Shown one piece after another: positions 33,605 through 43,780 of a stretch of DNA of 64,000 bases (its first letter is position 1; each line of letters begins with the position of its first letter). The stretch comes from Rhynchopus sp. YZ270_cl-10. Lineage: Eukaryota > Euglenozoa > Diplonemea > Diplonemida > Diplonemidae. The position numbers and the translations under genes are program-made. Where the stretch lies: contig OZ037861.1 in assembly GCA_964035575.1 (NCBI GenBank), forward strand, positions 744,001-808,000, in the 5' to 3' direction. The notes beneath the pieces are model-generated. The model saw nothing but the letters and a program-made list of their open reading frames with translations, had not been told where the DNA came from and searched no databases.

Positions 33605-35835
33605 GAGAAAAGTTCGATTTCGGCCTCGAAAAATACCGTGACACCGATTTGTCACGGTACTTTGTCACGGAATTTTTTTGAAAGATTCGATTTCGTGACA
33701 AAAAAAAATCGATTTCGTGACAAACCAATTTTTTCATTGACACACAAAATTCAATTTCGTGACAAACCGATTTTTTCATTGACAAAAAAAATTCGATTTC
33801 GTGACAAATCCAAAAATTCAGTGACAAAAAAATGTCAATGAAAAAATGGATTTTGTCAAGGAAACCGAACTTTTTGTCAAGGAAAAAGTCGTGACAGAAA
33901 TGGATTTTGTCAAGGAAACCAAACTTTTTGTCACGGAAAAAGTCGTGACAGGGCACTGGGTACTGGGTACACTGGATACAAGGATAAAAGTCGTGAAAGA
34001 GCAACCACAGCTCCACATGACAAACACAAAAGTGTCCAGTCACGTGGGGCATGCATGCACTGAGGAGATAATGATCCAACAATTTACAAGAAAGATTACT
34101 TAACCTACTGCTGGAAATTGCCAGGTCGTAGTAACACACAAAGTGTGCCTCCGTTCGGGAAGACCGGATATTCTAGAGACCAAAAAGGCCTCAAGAATAT
34201 CTTCCGGTAGTCAAGGTATAACCGAATGAACGGCCCAAGACCCCCGTGGAGAAGTTAAATGTGTAATGCTATCAGGTAGAAACTGCGACCACTGTCTTAC
34301 CCTCCTCAATGCATGGTGGAAGATGTCTTTACAACAAATATCCTGTACCCAGGTACCAGGTTCCCAGACCCACGCAGTACCACGTCGCAGTACTACGCAA
34401 AATTTACCACCAGACCCTGTCTTTGCACCTTAAGTACAACGCCGCAGACAGGCCAAACATGCGTTGGACTCAGAGGAATGCCTGCTGTGCAGTGTATCAA
34501 ACATGAGAACCAACTCCCAGCAACAAGGGGCGCCTTTTGGCGGGCGTTGTTGAGGGTGTTTGGGGTGCAAAGTTTTCCACAATTTTGATGCGCGGGTACA
34601 GAAGTGTTATCTTGTTCTTTCATCTCTAGGAATGTAAATGTCAATCGCGTTTAACTACCACTAGGGCTTGTTCAGTGAACCCACGAGGGGTCGAAGGGGG
34701 TTGGTTATCCCATATCTATCAAAGGTTGTGTCGACCAGGCGAATCCACTATGTTACGCTGTATGATGATAAATCCGAAGAAATAACAGTGCATAGCAACT
34801 GCAGGAAGTTTGTTAAAAAGAGTGCCTCACGCTACACAAACCACCACCCGCGATTGACTTAGATGTTATAACAAAGAGAATTCAGAACAAAACAACACCC
34901 TGCCCCATACACACTAAATTGTCATGCTTCAAGAGCATGCCTGGGCCAAAATTACTATGACGAAAAGGCAACAAGACCACCCACAAGGAGTGTGAATTGT
35001 GCACTGGTTTTCTGGGGGAACAAACAATATTTTCTTGTGTCTAGTCCTCCGTAAGCAGAGGACAGACTTTCCGGAAGGTTTCCAAAGTCGAATTTCTTGC
35101 ACTAGCTATGCTCCCTGGTTAATGGCTATAGCAGTGACTGACAAAGTGTTCCCACCCCCCTTTCCACCACCATAATAACCGAACTCTGCTTATCAAACCA
35201 CAATCTGAATCTGCTTCCGTCGCATGCGCTGGTGGATTCGATCTGTTTTGGTGTGTGTAATGGAATGTATGGGTGAGGGTTGGGGTATTAGGTATAGAAA
35301 CGTGCGCACCCATTAATTTTTTACCGAATGAAAATGAAATCTGCAATGAGTGTCTGCTGCATATCATTTAGTGGGGCTGGCCTCTGGCCAGAGGCGTGCA
35401 AGCCTGACCGTGTTCGCGATATACTAAGTCTTGCATAATCATAAAGTTATCATACCTTGTGTCTTCAGTCTCTGCCCTTCGGTTTCTAGACAGCTCAAGA
35501 ATGGCCTCTTTTGTGTTTGTCAAGTGGCTGTCTGGTCACTTTTCAGTGACTGGCGGGTTGGCTGTCACGACTTTTTCCTTGACAAATTCCATTTTTTTCA
35601 ATGACATTTTTTTGTCAATGAAAAAATGGATTTGTCACGAAATCGAATTTTTTTTTGTCAATGAAAAAAGTCATTTGTCACTAAATTGAATTTTGTGTGT
35701 CAATGAAAAAATCGGCTTGTCACGAAATCGATTTTTTTTTGTCACGAAATCGAATCTTTCAAAAAAATTCCGTGACAAAGTACCGTGACAAATCGGTGTC
35801 ACGGGTATTTTCGAGGCCGAAATCGAACTTTTCTC
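33605..35835. mobile_element. 2.2-kb DNA transposon-like element with about 280-bp terminal inverted repeats
   Basis: The left arm (33605-33897) and right arm (35561-35835) are inverted copies, from GAGAAAAGTTCGATTTCGGC inward. Both arms are packed with sub-repeats of CGATTTCGTGACAAA and TTTTTCATTGACA. The interior (about 33950-35550) has no full-length transposase frame. One short + frame (34668-34862) reads HYVTLYDDKSEEITVHSNCR, resembling the Cys/His-rich N-terminal part of some transposon proteins (weak). Part of the interior (about 34440-35130) recurs reversed at 50660-51430. It is probably a non-autonomous or decayed member; the family is not recognised. Confidence 0.7.
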
Positions 35836-36767
35836 TTTTTTTTTTTTAAATATGTGAACCGCCTCCGTTCTCTTACGGTACGGAACACCCACCTCCCACC
35901 TTTTTGCATGAGCTCGACTGGGATGCGTTTTAGTTTCAACTGCTCTTTTATTGGGGTGATTTGGCGAAATTTTTTTTTTTGGATGCCAAACATTTTTTGG
36001 AGCACTGTACCTTTGGTTGTTTTTTTTTTTTGCCTACCATTCCCTCTTCCCAAAGAACATGAAATTCCTGCTGCTGTTTTTTCGTCATTGTAACCAATAA
36101 AATTGCTTTCACATAAAAAGCTTTTTATTGTATCCTACCTTTTCCCCCCCCTTTTTATTTTTTAGCCCTTGCTCCTTCTGATGAGCGCGGTCGAAGGGCT
36201 TTTTCCTGGTCAGGGAGCAGACCGCTGAAACCAGAATTTTTTATTTTTAGTAAACACGTAGTATTTGACAAAATGCTCGAGACCCTCGTGAAAAGTCGCG
36301 CGTTCGGCGTATCCACCTCCCCGCTTGCTTTCCCCCTCTCTTTTCCCCCCTGTGCTCCAGTGGAAGCGAACAACAAACAACCAAAATTTTTCCTCTTCCC
36401 CTTTTTATCCTTTTGAGCAACAAGCAAAGAGTAACGAGTCTCTCGAGCATTTTGACATTTATTTTGAAGGTTATTTTGACTTTTTCCCCCCCTTTTTTTT
36501 TTTTTTTTTTTTCTTTTTTCGAAAAAGCAATGAAAGTTCCCGTACAACCACTGCGACAGAGTAAGCCGGAAACTACATTAAAGTTCGCACATCGCTTTGG
36601 TTAAGGATCTAAAAAAGCTAAACAAACACAAACACAAAATAGCAAAAACAAAGAGTACAAACATAACAACAAACATTTTCAAATTCCCTCTTCCCAAAAC
36701 TAATCAAAAAATAAACAGAGCACAAAGCACCTTCAAAACAAAAAACCTTTTCAAACTCCCTTCCCGA

Positions 36768-36768
<1 letters not shown>

Positions 36769-36816
<48 letters not shown>
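36769..36816 (+). repeat. Poly-A tract of 48 bases
   Basis: An uninterrupted A run follows an A-rich 150-bp stretch whose part AAACAGAGCACAAAGCACC recurs at 18074. A 3' poly-A behind a repeat is compatible with retroposition of a short RNA but also with slippage. Confidence 0.7.
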
Positions 36817-36819
<3 letters not shown>

Positions 36820-37283
36820 CCTGGCGCCCCTCTCTCTTAGTCTGCGATACAGTGTGTTTCGACACCATCTTAAACAGCTCTCTGTTTTTTCGTTTTTACC
36901 TGGTCTTTATTTTGTTTGTGCTTATATCCGGATGGCTGGCATCGTACGTGGGTCATTCGGAGAGGTGCCTGCATGCAACAACTACAGTTTCCTTTAAAGC
37001 AATGGAACACACAGTACAACAGTGAAATGTACCAGCCTAAAATTAAACGCAATAAATTGCAAAGGGGCGACAATTCTTAAATTTTTCGAGGGGGGCGTTT
37101 TTTTCCCCCCCCCCCCCTCGCTTTTTGTACACATCTGGCTGGGGCTCCAGCAGGTCCCTCCATACACGTAGTGTGCCTGCCTTCAGCACCCAGGGGTAGT
37201 ATTCCCAGCACCCTCAAGTAGACCTTCATAGAATTTCAGGAGGGAATCCTACGAAAGGGTCCCGGGATGCCATTTTTTATAAA

Positions 37284-37392
37284 TCAGATGTAAACCACGA
37301 AATGGATTGTAGGACAGCATGGTTCGGGTGTACACCCCCCGGTCATACCAAGACACTGTTCACGAGAGGTCTTTGTATTTCAAGTCAACTTT
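37284..37392 (+). repeat. Family C dispersed repeat
   Basis: Consensus parts by eye: TGTAAACCACGAAATGGAT, CGGTCATACCAAGACACTG, TTCACGAGAGGGCTTTGTAT, then TTCAAGTCAACTTT. Other copies are at 11780-11870, 18187-18256, 40214-40300, 47972-48055 (kinesin intron) and 61728-61820 (WDR62-like intron). It is SINE-sized (about 100 bp), with no promoter boxes I can confirm. Confidence 0.7.
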
Positions 37393-38187
37393 TTTTTGGG
37401 GCTAACTCAGCGTAAACAAGCAAACTGCACGACAGGAGGTATGTCGTTATACTTTTTTGGTTTACCAATGGTGCATATGTTGACCCTCTCAAATACTTTC
37501 AATTCTGTGAACTGAAAGTATGAATCAAAAAAGAATGAATCTAAACCATTGGCTTACGGTGAAAAAACCACAAAAATATATAAGTAAAGTGGTTTACTTC
37601 ACCGTCATATAGGTGTCTATTTGGAGTACTGTAGCAGGCCACATTATACTCAAAACCCCAGCTGGAACACTTTTCGGGTGACACACCCTCACTCTCCTCA
37701 CTCACCTCCTCCCGAAGTCGACTGACCTGATTTTGTTTTTATTAGCAAATGAAGGTTTCTTTCTTGTGTACCAGTTTGACCCCATCCCAGCAGGATTTTC
37801 TTTAAATCAAAAGCATATTGGCAAAAGGGAAGATAGAATTGGCAGAAAACGTCGCCTGCAAAAAAATTGATTTTTTTTTTCTTTCTTCATTCAGTATTTG
37901 TTTTACCACTTCAAACACTCACACAGCGAAAAAACACAACATTTTTGCAGACGAAAAAGAATTTTTTTTTTCTTTTTTCTGGTGGGCCGCCGGCTGACGA
38001 GCTATTGTGTACCGTTCAACGCTACGGTACGGGTTAGTCACTGGGGTTCCTTTTACACTGCAGGGTACTTTTGTGCTTTCCATGGCTGGCATCGTGGGTC
38101 AGTTGGGTCCTTTGCATTGATAGCTATTCTTTTCTTTTTATGCCATTGTCATATCCTGAAGTCAGATTCTGTGTAGTTTTTTTTTTT

Positions 38188-38318
38188 ATTCCTACAAAGC
38201 GTAGCTTAAAGGAGAATTCGTTCCTCAGATACGGTCGCCAATCACCCCTCAAACAGGGTAATTGTGCAATCAACGAAAAAACCTTTTTTCCTTTTACTTA
38301 CCTATCAGAGTTACTATT
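38188..38318 (+). repeat. Family B dispersed repeat, divergent copy
   Basis: It matches the copies at 4464-4596, 5374-5508 and 17250-17375. Here the first hairpin reads CCCTCAAACAGGG rather than CCTCAAACAGGAGG, and the second reads ATTGTGCAAT. Confidence 0.65.
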
Positions 38319-39141
38319 TTTTTTTTTGTTGTACAAATACCACTGTCTTCGGTGACAGCCGGCGTTTGTCTTACGTTGATCTAAGGCTTCTACCCAAGGC
38401 TTAAGTCATCTTTTTATAAACTTATATTTTTTTTTTGTCGGGCACAGGGGAAAATGGACGTTGTGTGTGTTAGGGATTCCTGGGAAACGCGGGAATTGAG
38501 GGACCCTTCGCAAAAAAAGAAAATGTGGGGCAAACTTCACCACCATCGAGTTTGCTGCGTGTTGCATTTTAACAAAGTGGGGTCGGAACCCGGTAAAATA
38601 TTTTTTGTAAATCAAGTCAAAAGAAAGGGGGGAAAATGTACAAAGAGAAAGAAACCAGTAACAACGCAACACGAACAGAACAACAGTTTTTTTTTTTACC
38701 CCGAATAAATATAACCAAAACTTAAATCATGAGTTGGGGACAGCCATTTTTGCGTGAATTTTCTCTCACCAGCGGTCAAAAAAAAAGGCCAAAATTTATT
38801 CTGGCTCAAACGTATTTTTCAAAGTACGATATTTTCTTTCTTTGTTACCTTATGTCGGACCATCTCATTCCTTTTGAAGTCAAGTATTTTTCTTTTTTCT
38901 TTTTTCTTTTTCAACTTCTCTTTTCTTTGTGATCCTTTCCCCCCCCCCCCCCCCCCTCCCCCCATCCCCTCCTCAGCAGATTCCCGCATTTTTCAAGTAT
39001 ACTTTTGTTATTATTGTCTTTGTTCATTTCCCTTCTATTTTAGATGTGTGTGTTTTCTGAAAGCAAAATGTGGATATAGTTCCTCAGAGGGGAAACTTTT
39101 TCCATACATGCATGTGAATTGTACAAAAGAGTTTATAGTGC

Positions 39142-39629
39142 GCACGACGGTTGAAGTAAATGACTTTTTGGATTTGTGGGTTTACTTTGTGGTTTAACCA
39201 GTCTGCAATTCCCATGGAATATCATAGGCTTATTGACGCTATTTTTCACTTTTTACCACCGATTTAAACGGCACACCATCACAATGGGTTACCACCGACC
39301 AAGCCCGGCGTCAATCAGCCTATAGTAATAAAATTTATAAGCGACACTCAACAGCTGCTGGGCACGTGGCGAACCCGGCCCGCAAATGCGTTCGACGACC
39401 TGATGAGTCTCATGCTTCTGCAATTCCCATTGAATATCGCGTCTAGCTGCGGTCTTCATCGATCCCAGAGCCAAGACATCCACCGATAAGTGCAGTTGTT
39501 GTCGCCTGCAGTAGACAGCGCTACTAACAGGGACGCCAAAAGCTCGGAGCTTTGGGAAAATTCAAGTGCAGTTGGCTTATCAACGGCGAAAGCCATAAAG
39601 TAAAGACATTCACTTCACCGTCGTGTGGG
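39142..39629. mobile_element. MITE-like element with 25-bp TIRs
   Basis: The left end CACGACGGTTGAAGTAAATG and the right end CATTCACTTCACCGTCGTG are inverted copies of the family seen at 11309-11483 and 48850-48946, but with a 440-bp interior. The interior has its own inverted pair (CATAGGCTTATTGACGC and GCGTCAATCAGCCTATAG) and a direct pair CTGCAATTCCCAT. No coding frame. Confidence 0.65.
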
Positions 39630-39801
39630 GGAGGGAGGGGGGTGAAGGTGGAGGGGGGGGGGGGAGGTTACACGGTGGCCATGTTGCTCGGGCAACATGC
39701 TATCTTCCTTGGTACGTACCATGCTGCAAACGGTAACACGCTCGAGCATATTACGTACCATGTATTTCATGTATTTTTGGGGGCGAGGGGGGGCGCGCGT
39801 A

Positions 39802-39853
39802 ATGGTGGCAGTAATTGTGATGGGCTCCCATCACGATTACTGCCACCATTAGG
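39802..39853. repeat. 52-bp near-perfect hairpin
   Basis: TAATGGTGGCAGTAATTGTG is followed after a short loop by its inverse CACGATTACTGCCACCATTA, both arms inside G-rich flanks. It would form a long stem in DNA or RNA. Confidence 0.75.
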
Positions 39854-40167
39854 GGGGGCGGGGGAGGTAGAAATGACAGGTCCCTGCTATTTCAAGCCTT
39901 TCATTTTCTTTGTTTTGTTGTTGTTGTTTTTTTTTTTTTTGTTTTTTTTTTTTATTTTTGTGTGAGAGTCCTCCTCATCTCCCCATTTGTTCTCTCTGTC
40001 CTAAAGAAAGGAGCCCTTTTGGTGACCAAGCACGAGCAGATTGGGTTCATCTTACAAGCCTTTGTATCATCAAATGTAAACCACGAAATGGATTGGCTTT
40101 CTCTTGCATCAGGCCGTACCGTTAACCGCGATAGGTCTCCTAGGCTAAAAGCCTCTGGCCGACAGAA

Positions 40168-40212
<45 letters not shown>

Positions 40213-42013
40213 CTCCATGGTTGTCCACCCCGGTACAAAGCCGGTCATTGTACCAAGGTACACTGTTCACGAGAGTGCTTCTTTGTATTTCAATTATTTT
40301 TTCTTTCTCTTCCCCGGACAAAAACGCTCCTCGTTATGCATCAATTTCTCTGTATATGGGCCCAGAAGGAAAATAACGGAAACCAAAAAAGTTGTTCATT
40401 TTTTTGAAAGTGATACTTCTTAGGGTGTCTTGCACTTTTCCAAAAGTTTCACAGTCTTAGTGACTGTACCGCGTGTGGTGTGTAGAAGATGCAAAACCCG
40501 TTGTTCAATTTGTCCAATATGCAGTGTTTTGTTGAGGGAGCAAGTGTCCCCTTCTAATAAAATATACAGCAAAATGTTCTAGAAATCTGAAGGGCAAAAA
40601 CCCCTTTTTTTTTTGTGTTATCAAGCATTGACGAATAGAAATGGAAAACGACGGATGGTGCGTGCCCGCTTTAGCGTATTGTTTTTCCACTAACATCACT
40701 CACATTCATCAGTGAAAAAACACAAACCTTTTGTACGAGTATGCAATACGTCTGGAAATGAAAGACGCGTTCTTCGGTTGCCATGAGTCTTACCGTTTCC
40801 CCTTCCCCCCTTTTGTGCTCCACCTCTCCCCCGTACTTCAGGACGCGGGTTTTTCGGGGTTTTCGGGACTTTTGGGGTTTGAAAAAAAAAAAGGATGGAT
40901 GCGATCAACAAACAACAAACAACGAATAAATAAAGAAGGGGGGAGTATTTCATTTTTGCGGTGCGATAAACGAAAAAGTGTTTTCTTTATTTCATTTAAC
41001 TGTCATATCCTGAAGTCGTTTTCTATTTTTTTTCTTCTTTTTTTTTTGGAATCGACCCCACCGCAGGGCTGGGATTGCCTGTGGAAAATGAGCCAAAAAC
41101 CATGCGAAAAAAAGTCCATTTATTGGTGTGGCTGAAGGGGGGTGATTCGCATTTTTTGCGCACCTTTTGCGCACTTTTTTCACCCCACACCAAAATTCCA
41201 GGGCTGATTTGTACTTTTTTGCGCGCTTTTTGCGCCCCCATTCAATCACACCATTTTTTTTCTTCTTCTTTTTTTTTTAGCCCATTTAGAATTATGAAAA
41301 ATTCCATCTTTGGAAGCACATCCCCACCCTTCCCCCTCTCCCCACGCTTACACAACAGAAAACAAAACAAAAAATGGAAGCAAGCAAAAAAAAAAAAAAC
41401 AAACATTGTCCAGATATTTAAAAAAAAACCTCAGAATTCAACACAAAACAAAAAAAAATGATCTCTATTTCCCCTCCCTTTCCCTGCCTTTCCTCGCTCC
41501 TCCTCCCCCATTTTTTTGTAAAGAAATTCCTGCTACGTCGGCCCAGTACCTACCCGCCTGCCAACGTTTGTCCATGCCGCATTACACGAGTCGCTGTTCT
41601 CGAAGGGTTGGCACCCAGGACAGCTCATTCACCAGCTTTCTGGAGATCAGTCGTCTTAGACATCATGGGCTTGTAAGGATAATTACGCGACGAGCTCCGA
41701 GGGGCAAAACATGGGAAAATTTTGCGCGCAATTACGTTGTCACGACGCGGGCTCCCCTCGTAATGACAACACCATGGCGCGCGTAATGTCTGTACGAGTC
41801 CATGGTGCTAGGTTCTGTGCGAGGCTGAAACCACGGCAAGTCGTCTATCGTCTGCAGGTGAGGAGGCTGTCCTCCAAACCCGCAAAGAAGATGTGTGTGC
41901 AGGAGCTACTCGGAGAAAAGGGTAAACAAGAACACCGTTTCTGCTTGTCAATGTGCTGTTCCTCACACACAACACCCACCAAGAAACAGAGAGACAAACA
42001 AAGAAAAAACAAA

Positions 42014-43233
42014 ATGGAACTGACGGTTCGTACCTTTGGCAAGAGGCAGTATGCGATTGAGGTGGGTGAGGATGACACAACGGAGAAGTTGCGGGAGAAG
42101 GTGGCGTCTGCAACGGGGTTGTGCGAAGACGACTTTCACATGGAGTTTGGAGGGGAGGAAGTGGAGGACATCACGCAGCTGAGTGCTGGAGACACAGTTG
42201 TGCTGACAGAGGCGAAGGCGAAGAAGTACGAAGCCATTGCAGCACTTCACGCATTGGGTGAGAGAGACATCACAGCAGGAAGGTTGCGGGTGGTGAGGGA
42301 TGTGGAAGTGGCCACCTTGCTGCTGCAGGCAGAAGTTGCGACTGCGATTACTAACGACTTCTTCGCAAACAGTGCAGTCACGTCCATTGATTTCAGCAAC
42401 GTATCTGTTGTGGATGTGATTAGGAAGGGCTTCCTCCGGCACTGCACGTCTTGCACTGCACGTCTTTGACTGCCGTTGACTTGAGTGGCTTGTCTGCACT
42501 CACCAGGATTGAGGATAATTTCCTATATTCGTGTTCAGCTTTGACGACAGCGAATCTCACTGGCTTGCGTGCAGTCACCACAATTGGTAAATGTTTTATG
42601 CAACATTGCACTGCTTTGACGACTGTCGACCTCAGCAGCTTAAGGTCAGTCACCACAATTGGTGAATACTGTCTATCTGATTGCACAGCACTGACCGCAG
42701 TTTACCTGAGCGGCTTGTCTGCACTCACCAGGATTGAGGATGGTTTCCTATTTTCGTGCTCAGCTTTAACGACAGTCAATCTCACTGGCTTGCGTGCAGT
42801 CACCACAATTGGTGCACGTTTTATGCAAAGGTGCACTGCTCTGACAGCAGCGGACCTCAGCAGCTTACGGTCAGTCACCACAATTGGTGAATGGTGCCTA
42901 GCTGATTGCCGAGCACTGACCGCAGTGGACCTGAGTGGCTTGTCTGCACTCACCAGGATAGACTATTCTTTCCTATTTCCGTGCACAGCTTTGACGACAG
43001 TGAATCTCACTGGCTTGCGTGCAGTCACCAGAATTGGGCCCGGCTTCATGAAAAAATGCAGAAACTTGAAGACTGTGCGTGGACTGGGCACGTGTAGCTA
43101 CGTAGTGCTGTACCATGTGCCTTGGCATGGTGCGTCGTGTCTATGCACGGCAGCTTCTTTGCTTTTAGTGTGTTCTGTGTACTGCGCACACAATGCAGTG
43201 AAGGGGTACCTATATGTTAACAGCCTTGACTAA
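42014..43233 (+). pseudogene. Ubiquitin-like + leucine-rich-repeat gene, frame broken by a 14-bp tandem duplication
   Basis: Start at MELTVRTFGKRQYAIEV. Residues 1-75 form a ubiquitin-like domain, followed by a linker (YEAIAALHALGERDI). BspA-type (LRR_5/TpLRR) leucine-rich repeats of about 24 residues follow: LTAVDLSGLSALTRI, LTTVNLTGLRAVTTI and LTAADLSSLRSVTTI. They alternate in a fixed three-repeat order of about 219 bp, so the gene grew by duplicating triplets. At about 42440-42467 the 14-bp unit GCACTGCACGTCTT occurs twice, shifting the frame and ending the first part at 42469. The second part runs to 43233 and ends in a hydrophobic Cys-rich stretch. It is recently inactivated, an assembly artefact, or a deliberately truncated UBL protein. 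The domain plan parallels the UBL-WD family. Confidence 0.75.
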
Positions 43234-43273
43234 AATCGATACAAGGTGGTATCCGCACGTGAGATATGCATTA

Positions 43274-43400
43274 GGAGTTGAGACGGAGAGAAGTACACAG
43301 TCGAGGTGAGGACGATACCAACTGCGGACATACGGCGGAAGGTGGCGTCTGCAGCAGCGGTTTGTGCGAAGACGGCTTTGGCATGAGCAGTCTTCAAGAG
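43274..43400 (+). pseudogene. Decayed copy of the UBL domain of the preceding gene
   Basis: The sequence GGAGTTGAGACGGAGAGAAG through GGTGGCGTCTGCAGCAGCGG and GTGCGAAGACGGCTTTGGCA follows the order of the gene start at 42014 (GGAACTGACG..., GGTGGCGTCTGCAACGGG, GTGCGAAGACGACTTTCACA). Indels destroy the frame and no start codon is left at the corresponding site. It is a tandem remnant, implying that this UBL-LRR gene once had at least one neighbour copy. Confidence 0.6.
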
Positions 43401-43780
43401 GGTTTTGCATCAGAAAGAGCGCCCTTAACCCCCCATCTTCAACCCCAAAACTCCAGTCCAACAAACGTACTGTGTCTCCTCCCTTTATTTATCACTCCAC
43501 CCCCAGCGGCACGTTTTTGTTTTGTGTGGGCTACCTGGGTCTTGCCATCTGACTGGTGTCTCTTTTACTCCGCAAGCGTTTTTGTTTAAGGAATTCCCAC
43601 TACGTCGGCCCAGGTAGCAACCCCTCTCCCCTAATCCCCCCCTCCTTCAACCCCCAAAACAATCCAGTACAAAAAGAACCTACTGTATCTCCCCACCTTT
43701 TTTTTTAAATATCAAACCCGTTTTTTTTTTCCTCCCTTTGATTTTTTTTTTTCTCTTTGCCAACTTTCTCCAAATAAAAA

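Larger units (their letters stand above)
35836..42013. other. Long gene-poor, repeat-rich stretch
   Basis: Contents in order: a 48-bp A run (36769-36816) behind an A-rich repeat; family D 36915-36990; family C 37284-37392; partial MITE 37550-37612; family D 38068-38120; family B 38188-38318; MITE-like element 39142-39629; hairpin 39802-39853; families A and C 40018-40300; a foldback-type GGTGTGGCTGA end at 41128; and a short segment at 41690-41785 sharing GCGCGCAAT/GTCACG motifs with 49790-49860. From 41776 an open frame runs into the UBL-LRR gene and encodes a basic, Arg/Ser-rich stretch (ARFCARLKPR, VRRLSSKPAKK) that could be a transit peptide, but it lies partly in repeat DNA. Confidence 0.5.
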
